Assembly (NCBI GenBank): GCA_903823215.1
Contig: CAIJRY010000131.1
Span: 1 to 32,126 of the forward strand
Direction: 5' to 3'
Source: an uncultured Spartobacteria bacterium
Lineage (GTDB): Bacteria > Verrucomicrobiota > Verrucomicrobiia > Chthoniobacterales > UBA6821
Length of the DNA: 32,126 nucleotides
The notes below the pieces were generated by a model that made no database searches, was not told where the DNA came from, and worked only from the letters and a program-made list of their open reading frames with translations. Position 1 is the stretch's first letter, and every line of letters begins with the position of its first letter. Made by a program: the position numbers and the translations under genes. Shown here piece after piece: positions 16,039 to 23,116 of the stretch.

Positions 16039-17069
16039 GCCGGGAATCTTGATAGGAAACGGAGGTCGTTCTCCGTCAGCATTCTAATATCGGAGATGCC
16101 GGTGAGGTTCATGGCAAGGCGGTCAAGGCCGAACCCGAAGGCGAAGCCACTGATGCGCTCAGGATCGTAGGCATCGTCACCCCGCGCCTTGTTCACCTCG
16201 GCAAAGACAGCAGGATCGACCATGCCGCACCCGGCCAGTTCCATCCATTTGCCCCCAAGCGATTCGGTACGGATGTCGATTTCGTAGCTTGGCTCGGTGA
16301 AGGGAAAGAAATGGGGGCGGAAGCGAATTTCAGTGCCGGGACCAAACAGCTCGTGGAAGAAAAATTCAATGGTTCCCTTCAAATCACCAAGGTTGACGCC
16401 GGGGGCCACAGTGAGCCCCTCCATCTGGGTGAACTGAGCAAGGTGTGTGGCATCGACCTCGTCGCGGCGGTAGGCTGCACCGGGAGCGATGATGCGGATC
16501 GGAGGAGGATTGGCAACCATTGTCCTGATCTGGATCGAAGAAGTGTGCGTGCGCAGCAGTCGTCCATCCGGAAGATAGAAGGTATCCTGTTCATTGCGGG
16601 CCGGATGATCGGCGGGTGTGTTCAGGGCATCAAAACAATGCCACTCGGTCTCAATGTCCGGGCCGTCAGCAATCGCAAATCCAAGTCTGCGAAAAATCTG
16701 CACCGCACGATCCACGAGGAGCGTGAGCGGATGAAGCGATCCCGACAGGGAGGCAGTCCCCGGAAGGGAGGTGTCGATGGAGGCGAAAGCAGCGGCATCG
16801 GCAAGAGCCGTGAGAGCAGCCTCCTTCTCATCCAGTGCAGCCGTGACGATGTTTCGCAGTTCGTTAAGAAGCTGTCCGATGCGGGGGCGCTCCTCCTTGG
16901 TGAGGCTCCGCATTCCCTCGCTCAGGAGAGAGATCGAACCTGTCTTGCCAAGAAAGCGGATGCGGGTTTCCTTGAGGGCTTCCTGAGCTGCCTTTGGAGT
17001 CGAAACGGCAGAAGCCACCTCAATGGCTGAGATGGCTTCCTCTTTAAGCTCGGTGATCCGGGATTCCAT
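16035..17069 (-). CDS. pheS: phenylalanyl-tRNA synthetase alpha subunit
   Basis: The catalytic subunit, class II synthetase fold, 344 residues. A coiled-coil-like N-terminus (to ~residue 90) that binds tRNA precedes the core. Class II motifs are visible: ADGPDIETEWHCFDALN, the DTFYLPDG and LLRTHTSSIQIRTM region, RPHFFPFTEPSYEIDI (motif 2 region), the GKWMELAGCGMVDPAVF block and the motif 3 sequence GFAFGFGLDRLAM. It follows rplT by 36 bases and overlaps pheT by 4. This fits the common infC-rpmI-rplT-pheST arrangement, minus infC. Confidence 0.97.
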   Translation of the reverse strand: MESRITELKEEAISAIEVASAVSTPKAAQEALKETRIRFLGKTGSISLLSEGMRSLTKEERPRIGQLLNELRNIVTAALDEKEAALTALADAAAFASIDTSLPGTASLSGSLHPLTLLVDRAVQIFRRLGFAIADGPDIETEWHCFDALNTPADHPARNEQDTFYLPDGRLLRTHTSSIQIRTMVANPPPIRIIAPGAAYRRDEVDATHLAQFTQMEGLTVAPGVNLGDLKGTIEFFFHELFGPGTEIRFRPHFFPFTEPSYEIDIRTESLGGKWMELAGCGMVDPAVFAEVNKARGDDAYDPERISGFAFGFGLDRLAMNLTGISDIRMLTENDLRFLSRFPA

Positions 17070-17105
17070 GGAGTCTCCAGGGGAAATCCCCGATCCTTTG
17101 ATGAC

Positions 17106-17492
17106 TTAGGCAGCCTTGGCAAGCGCCTGAGACTTGATCTCGAGGGCGGCCTTGGCCTTGGTGACGATCTGGGAAAAGGTTCCTTCGTCCTGAATCGCGA
17201 TGTCCGAGAGGACCTTGCGATCGAGCAGGATATTGGCGGCCTTGAGCCCCTCGATAAAACGGTTGTAGTTCAGACCTTGGGCACGAACGGCTGCATTGAG
17301 ACGAACGATCCAGAGTGAACGCACATTGCGCTTCCGTGTCTTGCGATCACGATAGGCCCAGTACTTGGCCTTCATCCGCGCATCCTTGGCGTAGCGGAAA
17401 AGTTTGGAACGACGACCGCGATATCCTGCGGCCTCTGCGATGACCCGCTTGCGACGAGCGCGACTTGCGGGTGAATTGGTTGCTCTTGGCAT
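17106..17492 (-). CDS. rplT: 50S ribosomal protein L20
   Basis: An early-assembly large-subunit protein that binds 23S rRNA; 128 residues against a usual ~118, with the excess in an Ala/Lys-rich C-terminus. The N-terminus MPRATNSPASRARRKRVI, then AAGYRGRRSKLFRYAK and the RDRKTRKRNVRSLWIVRLNAA block, identify it. In other bacteria L20 represses its own operon by binding a leader or intercistronic RNA fold. A large hairpin (17552-17611) lies upstream of this start, after rpmI, and is a candidate site. Confidence 0.97.
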   Translation of the reverse strand: MPRATNSPASRARRKRVIAEAAGYRGRRSKLFRYAKDARMKAKYWAYRDRKTRKRNVRSLWIVRLNAAVRAQGLNYNRFIEGLKAANILLDRKVLSDIAIQDEGTFSQIVTKAKAALEIKSQALAKAA

Positions 17493-17551
17493 CTACTTTA
17501 TTCCCACCGCTGTGACACGACGGGCCTCTTCGGGCAGGCTGTTTGTTTGTT

Positions 17552-17611
17552 CGATCCGGGATCTCACCCGCCCGGGTAGGCTGGGAAACTCCCGGCCAGA
17601 TCCTCGGATCG
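17552..17611 (-). promoter_or_regulatory. large hairpin between rpmI and rplT, candidate L20 autoregulatory site
   Basis: CGATCCG (17552-17558) pairs with CGGATCG (17605-17611), and GGATCT (17559-17564) with AGATCC (17598-17603), leaving one bulged base. Inside, CCGGG (17572-17576) pairs with CCCGG (17591-17595). The result is a long, GC-rich stem in the 140-base gap between the rpmI stop (17633) and the rplT start (17492). It has no U run, so it is unlikely to be a plain terminator. Regulation by L20 or mRNA processing is inference. Confidence 0.55.
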
Positions 17612-17632
17612 TATGGTTGACTTCAGACGGTG

Positions 17633-17848
17633 CTATCTCAGACCGAAAGGCAGGTTCAGCTTGATACGGCTCACATCGCTGTCATCGACAACGACCTGTT
17701 TGCCGAGCTTGCGCTTACTCTTGGAGCTCTTGCACTCGAGTAAGTGACGGCGGCCTGCCTTCGACCGAACGACCTTACCCGTAGCCGTGATTTTAAATCG
17801 TTTGGCTACGGACTTCTTGGTTTTGCTGCGGGCGATTGCTTTTGGCAT
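17633..17848 (-). CDS. rpmI: 50S ribosomal protein L35
   Basis: A small, very basic large-subunit protein of 71 residues. MPKAIARSKTKKSVAKRFKIT is the classic L35 start, followed by GKVVRSKAGRRHLLECKSSKSKRKLG. It opens the rpmI-rplT-pheS-pheT run. The gene usually found just upstream, infC, is not here; instead a protease gene ends 149 bases before it. The promoter should lie in 17849-17997. Confidence 0.96.
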   Translation of the reverse strand: MPKAIARSKTKKSVAKRFKITATGKVVRSKAGRRHLLECKSSKSKRKLGKQVVVDDSDVSRIKLNLPFGLR

Positions 17849-17905
17849 GGGGGGTGGACTATTTCAGAGAGAATCCGGGTTGGCAACAGAAAAGTTGGGG
17901 GAGAG

Positions 17906-18001
17906 GTAAAAGGTGGGAAGGTGATAAAGTTCCTCGGCTTGCCTACTTTAGTTCTTGGGTCTTCTACTTTGCTTGCCGGACCGTTGCAGCCCACCTTTTA
18001 C
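17906..18001. repeat. 12-base inverted repeat flanking 72 bases, before rpmI
   Basis: GTAAAAGGTGGG (17906-17917) is repeated exactly inverted at 17990-18001, the second copy overlapping the stop of the protease gene (17998). The space between has further related words (CTTGCCTACTTT, TTCTACTTTGCTTGCC). It may fold as a long-loop hairpin at the protease 3' end or mark an inserted word-repeat element. No U run follows. Confidence 0.6.
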
Positions 18002-19050
18002 TTTTCACTAGGGGTAGCCTTCGCCTTCGGCAGATGGCGTTTTTTCTTCGGTACCGGAGTTGGAAGAGGAAGGGGATCGTTGGTTCCCGCAGTGGTCAGG
18101 TTGATGATTTCCTCAGAAGCAGTGCATGTGCGGGCGGAAACGATGCCGCTGGCAATCTGAGTATTCTTTGATTCAAGCGAGCCGGAGTCACTGTATTGGT
18201 TGATGCTGGAGACTTGCGCCACGACATTGCCCGAGGCATCGGTCACAGCACCGCCGCTTGATCCCGGGCAGTATTCCGCGGTCACCTCGACATGCAGACC
18301 CGGAGCAGTCTGCGTATCATAGCGTTCACGGCTGATACGAGCCACCTGTCCTGAGGTAAACATGAAGGTGAATCCATCGGGATGACTCATGCACCAGATC
18401 GGTTCGCCTGTCCTGACTCCGGGACGCAGCGGCAAGGGAGGAAGCGTGAGTCCGGGAACACGCACGAGGCATGTGTCACCGCGTTCACTTGAGGCCACGA
18501 TCTGTGTGATGGGGAAGACCTTCCCCTCCTCGGTCACAGCCACGGCCTGAGCATCCCTCATCATCGTCGGATCGATCGTCATCACATGGAGGGAGGTGCT
18601 GAAAATCTCGGGTGCGATGGCAAAGGCGGTGGCGGCGATCTCATAACGCCATTTATCCGCCTTCGCATTCTGGGCTCGCGAGGAGCCTCGGGTGCGTGGT
18701 TCCTGATAACGCAAGCCGATGGCGACGGTGCTGTGTCTAAGCAGATCGGCAAGTTCCGGGGTTGACGGTTGATTGGTCGCTGCCGTTGGGAGTGTCAGGG
18801 CGGAACGGGCCAGCGGAACATGTTTTGCAAGGTACGAGTAATCCGTCAGCCTTCCCTCTTTGGCCAGGCGTTCGACTTGATTTTCCGAGTCTTTCTCAAA
18901 CGCCTCATCATCGACGATAAATCGCTTGTCGGTCACCGGCAGGACAAGGGCGTTTGTCAGCGAGAAAACATTGTCGCCCCGGGCCGGGACTCCTCCCGTG
19001 ATGATGAGAATCGCGAGAGGAACGAGATAGATCTTAATCCACCAGCTCAT
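17998..19050 (-). CDS. secreted trypsin-fold serine protease-like protein
   Basis: A 350-residue exported protein. The N-terminus MSWWIKIYLVPLAILII followed by GGVPARG is a signal peptide. The protease core is from about residue 100 to 300. Candidate catalytic triad: His155 in FSTSLHVM, Asp192 in GDTCLVRV, and Ser265 in CPGSSGGAV, consistent with the HtrA/trypsin pattern (TAxHV, D, GNSGG). The core motif SGQVARISRER and VTAEYCPG also fit. There is no PDZ domain; the C-terminus is Pro/Lys-rich (PLPTPVPKKKRH). The start lies inside the end of mqnC (17-base overlap), so translation is probably coupled. An alternative start 13 codons upstream would be fully inside mqnC. Its substrate is unknown. 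Confidence 0.8.
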   Translation of the reverse strand: MSWWIKIYLVPLAILIITGGVPARGDNVFSLTNALVLPVTDKRFIVDDEAFEKDSENQVERLAKEGRLTDYSYLAKHVPLARSALTLPTAATNQPSTPELADLLRHSTVAIGLRYQEPRTRGSSRAQNAKADKWRYEIAATAFAIAPEIFSTSLHVMTIDPTMMRDAQAVAVTEEGKVFPITQIVASSERGDTCLVRVPGLTLPPLPLRPGVRTGEPIWCMSHPDGFTFMFTSGQVARISRERYDTQTAPGLHVEVTAEYCPGSSGGAVTDASGNVVAQVSSINQYSDSGSLESKNTQIASGIVSARTCTASEEIINLTTAGTNDPLPLPTPVPKKKRHLPKAKATPSEK

Positions 19051-20131
19051 ACCAGTTGTTGCGGCGGCGCGGGGTGTAACCGGCCTCACGAATCAGCGTT
19101 TCGATTTCGCGGGATTCGAGGCGAAAATTTGCCCCGGCTTTGCTCACGACATTCTCCTCCATCATGACACTGCCAAAGTCATTGGCCCCGTAACGGAGTG
19201 CCACCTGACCGATCTTGGGCCCCTGCGTGACCCATGAGCTTTGCAGATTGGTAAAATTATCTAGGAAGATCCGGGAGAGGGCCTGCATGCGCAGGTACTC
19301 TGCGGAGCCGACAGGCTCGGCGCGGAGTTTGGTATTCTCAGGCTGAAAGGTCCAGCAGATGAAGGCGGTGAACCCCCCCGTCTCATCCTGCTGCCGACGA
19401 AGACGCCCTAGGTGCTCAATGCGATCTTCCACGCTCTCGACATGGCCGAACATCATGGTCGCGCTGGAATTGAGTCCCAGACCGTGCGCCACTTCCATGA
19501 CCTTGAGCCATTGGTCACTGTTGGCCTTGAGCGGCGCGATCCGGTTGCGCACGCGATCCACCAGAATTTCGCCTCCTCCGCCGGGAATCGACCCGAGTCC
19601 CGCCTCCTTGAAGCGGCGGATGATTTCTTCCAGAGGCATTTTGAAAACCTCGGCAAAATGAGTGAACTCCGGGGGGCTGAAGCCGTGGATGTTCACATGA
19701 GGATATTTCTCCTTCATGTGGGAGAGCAGATCGAGATACCAGTCGATGGTCAGCGATGGATGATGCCCTCCCTGAAGCAGCACCTGAATACCACCCGCCG
19801 CAGTCAGCTCGTCCAACTTCTGATCCATTTCCTCGTACGAGATCACATAGCTGTCAGATTCTTTTTCCGTCCGGTAGAAGGCACAGAACTTACAGTAGAC
19901 ATTGCAGATGTTCGTGTAGTTGATGTTCCTGTCGATGATGTAGGTGACAATCTCGTTCCCCTTTCCGTCAAAGGCATCCGTGCGGGCCAGCATTCGGCGG
20001 TGATTGGCAAGCGCCCCGAGTTCCTCAAGCGGGAGGTGGTAGAGTTCGAGCGCTTCTTCGGGCGTGATCCGCTCTCCCTCGATCACACGGTCGCTCAGGC
20101 TTTCAAGTCTGGTGGATGTTATCGTGGACAT
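19034..20131 (-). CDS. mqnC: cyclic dehypoxanthinyl futalosine synthase
   Basis: A radical SAM enzyme of the futalosine menaquinone pathway that cyclises dehypoxanthinyl futalosine. The 365-residue product has the cluster motif Cys76-x3-Cys80-x2-Cys83 (CNVYCKFC) after NINYTNI. Other family blocks are VLLQGGHHPSL, HGFSPPEFTHFAE, AGLGSIPGGGGEIL, the SSATMMFGHVE segment and FTAFICWTFQPENT. The C-terminus with RYGANDFGSVMMEENVVSKAG matches MqnC rather than MqnE or the F420 enzymes CofG/CofH. The start is the ATG at 20131 (MSTITSTRL). It lies 40 bases after a DUF1622 gene. The other mqn genes are not in the window. Confidence 0.95.
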   Translation of the reverse strand: MSTITSTRLESLSDRVIEGERITPEEALELYHLPLEELGALANHRRMLARTDAFDGKGNEIVTYIIDRNINYTNICNVYCKFCAFYRTEKESDSYVISYEEMDQKLDELTAAGGIQVLLQGGHHPSLTIDWYLDLLSHMKEKYPHVNIHGFSPPEFTHFAEVFKMPLEEIIRRFKEAGLGSIPGGGGEILVDRVRNRIAPLKANSDQWLKVMEVAHGLGLNSSATMMFGHVESVEDRIEHLGRLRRQQDETGGFTAFICWTFQPENTKLRAEPVGSAEYLRMQALSRIFLDNFTNLQSSWVTQGPKIGQVALRYGANDFGSVMMEENVVSKAGANFRLESREIETLIREAGYTPRRRNNWYELVD

Positions 20132-20171
20132 AATGGGAAAATAATCGCTCCAGCTATCAATCTGCGCAATC

Positions 20172-20588
20172 TCACTTTTCCAGTGAATCTGATCGGCGCA
20201 CCGCATCGGCGATCACCGAAGCGCCACTCTGGGTCAGTGCTCTCTTCCAAGGCAGCGTCCCCTCAATTTCAATTTCCAACGAGAAAGAGAGGAAGGTTCG
20301 GATCAGGACGATGATGCCGAGGGTGAAGACATTGTCGAGCGTCGGAGCGACCGCCACCGTGCGGATCAAATCACCGGCCACGAGCACTTCCAGCCCAGCC
20401 AGAATCGCGCCGCCAAGAGTTCGCCTCAGAACCGTATAAGCAAGATTTCCATCGCCGGAGTTCTTCCATGTCTTCAACGCGAGATAAGCGGCAAAAAATA
20501 GTCCCGCGACCAGAATTGCCACCCCGATCCCATCCGCTACATGGACAATGACGCCGAGGACTTTGAGATAAGTGTCAGGAGCTTCCAT
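20172..20588 (-). CDS. DUF1622 family membrane protein
   Basis: A 138-residue protein with three or so hydrophobic helices: VLGVIVHVADGIGVAILVAGLFFAAY, the AGLEVLVAGDLIRTV region and FTLGIIVLIRTFLSFSLEIEIEG. The LRRTLGGAILAGLEVLVAGDLIRT plus LIRTFLSFSLEIEIEG pattern is that of DUF1622, a family of unknown function found in many bacteria. I start at the ATG at 20588; a GTG two codons earlier is possible. It is probably first in a transcript with mqnC (40-base gap) and the protease. A 367-base stretch containing the palindromic element lies before it. Confidence 0.85.
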   Translation of the reverse strand: MEAPDTYLKVLGVIVHVADGIGVAILVAGLFFAAYLALKTWKNSGDGNLAYTVLRRTLGGAILAGLEVLVAGDLIRTVAVAPTLDNVFTLGIIVLIRTFLSFSLEIEIEGTLPWKRALTQSGASVIADAVRRSDSLEK

Positions 20589-20671
20589 GGGCACATACTA
20601 ACTGAAGCTCCAAACAACAGGAGAAGCTTTAATTTCATGAACCTTGCACACGGCCTCCGGATGAGTCAGAA

Positions 20672-20945
20672 GTGTGCTGATTGGTAAATATCTATACATT
20701 TGTTGCGATCAAAATGGCCCGCCGCCAAGGCGCGACGAGGGAGCGATATCGTTGCATACCGTAACCGAGGAGCAACGCAGGCGCCGGGCTATTTTCATCG
20801 CAACCCTTTGGGCCGGGGGAATATTGGTGTTTTTCTGCGTTGCTCGCTCGGGCAGTATCGCAACGGATACTGCCGCTTCGCTCGCGCCTTGAAAAACACC
20901 AATATTCCCTCCGGCAAATGGATAGCTATTTACCAATCAGCACAC
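20672..20945. mobile_element. 274-base nested palindromic element (BIME/MITE-like)
   Basis: Outer arms: 20672-20702 and 20915-20945 are inverted copies over 31 bases with two mismatches (the outermost 19 bases match perfectly, starting GTGTGCTGATTGG). Arm 1: TTGCGATC... (20703-20721) is inverted at 20785-20803 with two mismatches. Arm 2: GCCGG...TTTTTC (20812-20835) is inverted at 20891-20915 with one indel. The two inner cores (20727-20780 and 20835-20890) are inverted copies of each other, sharing AAGGCGCGA and GAGCAACGCAG blocks, on the same axis as the outer arms. So the element can fold as a three-way junction or one long hairpin. A 2-base AA flanks both ends. No transposase is encoded; a 72-codon frame at 20674-20892 is not credible. 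Confidence 0.85.
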
Positions 20946-20955
20946 AACCAACCCC

Positions 20956-21516
20956 ATGAACCGGCTCCTCCTTGCACTTCTCATTCTCCCCATTGCTTCG
21001 ATTATGGCTGTACCGATCGATCAGATTCCCTTCAAGACGATGGAGGGGAAGGATGCCTTGCTGAAAGATTACTCGGGCAAGGTGATTCTGGTGGTCAATG
21101 TCGCCTCCCGGTGCGGCAATACCCCGCAGTATGCAGGCCTGGAAAAACTCTACCGTCAATACGGGCCGCAGGGATTCGTGATTCTCGGATTCCCCTGCAA
21201 TGATTTTGGTGCCCAGGAGCCGGGAACCAATGAGGAGATCAAGACCTTCTGCACCTCAAAGTACGAGGTCTCCTTTCCCATCCTTGATAAAATCCATGTG
21301 AAGGGAACCGATCAGGCTCCGCTCTACGCGGCATTGACGGGGCCGGAAGCCAAGTGTCCGGGCGATGTGAAATGGAATTTTGGAAAGTTCCTGATCGGAC
21401 GCAACGGTGAGGTGCTCGCCCGGTTTGAGCCCGGGATGAAGCCCGATAATCCAGCGGTAGTGAACGCGTTGGAGGCGGCGCTGAAAGCACCGCCTGCTAC
21501 TCCAGCTCGAAATTGA
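20956..21516 (+). CDS. secreted glutathione-peroxidase-family thiol peroxidase
   Basis: A 186-residue peroxidase with a signal peptide (MNRLLLALLILPIASIMA), so it acts in the periplasm or outside. The thioredoxin-fold GPx motifs are complete: peroxidatic Cys53 in NVASRCGNT, FPCNDFGAQEPG with Gln87, and WNFGKFLI with Trp140 and Asn141, giving the Cys-Gln-Trp-Asn tetrad. Cys99 (KTFCTSKYEV) sits where the resolving Cys of thioredoxin-dependent GPx enzymes is found, so thioredoxin rather than glutathione is the likely reductant. The start is 10 bases after the palindromic element, so its promoter or leader must lie in or cross that element. Its end overlaps tonB by 20 bases. Confidence 0.92.
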   Translation: MNRLLLALLILPIASIMAVPIDQIPFKTMEGKDALLKDYSGKVILVVNVASRCGNTPQYAGLEKLYRQYGPQGFVILGFPCNDFGAQEPGTNEEIKTFCTSKYEVSFPILDKIHVKGTDQAPLYAALTGPEAKCPGDVKWNFGKFLIGRNGEVLARFEPGMKPDNPAVVNALEAALKAPPATPARN

Positions 21517-22663
21517 TGTTGATCGTGTAACCGTTTGCTCCACCCATCCCCTCGGGAACTGGGGCGATCTTGATCACCTTGCGGGCGGCCTCCATCACCG
21601 ATTCATCCATCACCGGATTGCCGCTGGGATGAGCGAGTGAGAAATCACTGATCGTCCCGTCCCGCTGGATCGTGATCTTGAGTACTGCCGAGAAATCATG
21701 TTTGTGCTCCGTAGGGATGGAGGTCGGCTGCTCCCACTGGCTGAAGAATCGGTCGTGGATCAGGCTCTGGTAGGCATCGATCGTGGAGGGATCGGCACCA
21801 TTGCCACCGGAACCACCTGCTCCCGTGCCGCCCCCCTTGGAGGCCAGGAAGGCTGCTTTGGCGTCGGAATTTCCCTTGCCTTCGCCTTTGCCTGTAGATG
21901 CCTTGTTTGTCTGGGATCCGCTCTTTTTTGAACCAATGTTCGCACTCGACTTGGAACCAGTCGTTGACTTCTCGGCATCGGGAGACTTTTTGGGCTTTTT
22001 GTCCTCCTCATCACGATCTTTTGGCGAAGCTTTGGGAGAGGCATGGGGTGAAGCCTTGGGCTTGGGTTCGTCATCATCCTCCTTTTTGGGTGAGTGATGT
22101 GGTGACGCCTTCGGGGTGGGCTTGGGTGAAGCCTTGGGTTTGGGAGTCTCTTCCGGTTCCGGAGTCGGTTTTGGGGTGGGAGCAGGCGTCGGTGTTGGCT
22201 TCGGCGTGGGTTTCTTTTTTGGCGAAGGAGTGGGGGTGGCCTTTGGGGTGGGTTTTGGTGTCGGTCTGGGCGTGGGAGTTGGGGTTGCGGATGGCTCAGG
22301 TGTTGGAGTAGCGGTGGGTGTAGGCGTCGGTGTGGGAGTTGGAGTCGCAAGAGGAATCTCTGATGCGGCGACAGGTGTCGGTCTGGGCGTGGGCTTAGGC
22401 TTTTCTTCTTCCAGCGGTGGAGGTGTGGGAGCTGGGGTCGCAATCGGCACGGGAGTCGGTTGATCAACAGGAGGACTCTTCAACGCAGGGCTTACTGTGG
22501 ATTCCTGCGGCAGGGAAAAGGAGCCGGTATCCATCCAGGTGAGCTGTCCCGAAGGCTTCCTGATCGGACGGTTGAAGAACCAGAGTAGTCCCGCGATCAA
22601 CAGGATATGGATCAATCCCACAATGATGACCGCTCGGCTGAAGCGGGGCTCGCGGGAACTCAT
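21497..22663 (-). CDS. TonB-like energy transducer with a very long Pro/Lys-rich linker
   Basis: A 388-residue bitopic inner-membrane protein that would pass proton-motive force from ExbB-ExbD to outer-membrane transporters. Residues ~11-30 are the membrane anchor (AVIIVGLIHILLIAGLLWFF). From ~60 to 290 is a low-complexity linker: TPTP repeats, PKPTPKPT, then KASPK/HHSPKK blocks, mixed acidic-basic runs (KKEDDDEPK, DRDEEDKK) and a Gly/Ser/Asn-rich end (GGGTGAGGSGGNG). The last ~95 residues form the C-terminal domain (YQSLIHDRFFSQWEQP, ISDFSLAHPSGNPVMDESVMEAARKV), the TonB_C/TolA fold. It starts in a 4-base overlap with exbD (ATGA). TolA is an alternative name; the helix-poor linker favours TonB. 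Confidence 0.88.
   Translation of the reverse strand: MSSREPRFSRAVIIVGLIHILLIAGLLWFFNRPIRKPSGQLTWMDTGSFSLPQESTVSPALKSPPVDQPTPVPIATPAPTPPPLEEEKPKPTPRPTPVAASEIPLATPTPTPTPTPTATPTPEPSATPTPTPRPTPKPTPKATPTPSPKKKPTPKPTPTPAPTPKPTPEPEETPKPKASPKPTPKASPHHSPKKEDDDEPKPKASPHASPKASPKDRDEEDKKPKKSPDAEKSTTGSKSSANIGSKKSGSQTNKASTGKGEGKGNSDAKAAFLASKGGGTGAGGSGGNGADPSTIDAYQSLIHDRFFSQWEQPTSIPTEHKHDFSAVLKITIQRDGTISDFSLAHPSGNPVMDESVMEAARKVIKIAPVPEGMGGANGYTININFELE
21808..22470 (-). repeat. low-complexity coding repeats (TPTP/PKPTPK-type) inside the TonB linker
   Basis: About 220 codons with short, degenerate 6-12-base units coding TP, KP, SP and AP dipeptides. All three frames on the other strand also look open (Gly/Val-rich), which is typical of such DNA and not a sign of genes. 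The tract is prone to slippage and length variation between strains. Confidence 0.8.
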
Positions 22664-23106
22664 GGCCGAGTGGCTGCACCTCCCCGGGCACTCCCATCCT
22701 CGGGATGGGTCATGACGCCGACCTTGGTAATGCCAGCCCTGTGAAGAAGATCCATCACCCGGACAAAATTCTGAACAGGCAGATCCTTGTGCGGGCGGAC
22801 AACCACGGCAAGGCCTGGTTGTTCCTGCTTCAGTGCAGTCAGGCGAGCTTCGAGATCCGTCTCGGTAACAACCTGCTCGTTGAGTTTGAGGACATCGTTA
22901 CGATCGATGGCGACAGTCTGGACCTGAGTGGGATTCACTTCCACCATTGCAGTGGAACTGGTCGGGACGACGAGATCCATGCTGTTCTCCAATAGAGGGG
23001 TCGTGATCATGAAAATGATCAGCAGCACAAACGCCAGATCAAGCAACGGCGTGACATTCAGCTCGCTGAGAGTGTGCAGCGCGTTACGGTCTGAGAAGCG
23101 GCGCAT
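22660..23106 (-). CDS. exbD: ExbD/TolR-family proton channel subunit
   Basis: A 148-residue bitopic protein. The N-terminal helix (residues ~20-38, TPLLDLAFVLLIIFMITTPLL) contains the conserved Asp (PLLDLAF) that carries protons in ExbD/TolR. The periplasmic domain follows, with VVVRPHKDLPVQNFVRVMDLLHRAGITKVGV as its conserved core. It lies 10 bases after exbB and overlaps tonB by 4. The cytoplasmic segment RNALHTLSELNVTP is typical of the family. Confidence 0.94.
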   Translation of the reverse strand: MRRFSDRNALHTLSELNVTPLLDLAFVLLIIFMITTPLLENSMDLVVPTSSTAMVEVNPTQVQTVAIDRNDVLKLNEQVVTETDLEARLTALKQEQPGLAVVVRPHKDLPVQNFVRVMDLLHRAGITKVGVMTHPEDGSARGGAATRP

Positions 23107-23116
23107 GGTCGATCCC

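Noticed and set aside
20674-20892. 72-codon plus-strand frame in the palindromic element
   Set aside because: It lies entirely within the nested palindrome, has no family features, and its residues are dictated by the repeat.
22116-22463. Plus-strand Gly/Val-rich frame in the TonB gene
   Set aside because: It is the antisense reading of the TP/KP repeats; the minus-strand frame has an anchor and a TonB C-terminal domain.
21808-22470. CRISPR-like repetitive look
   Set aside because: Units are short, in phase with codons, and have no constant spacers.
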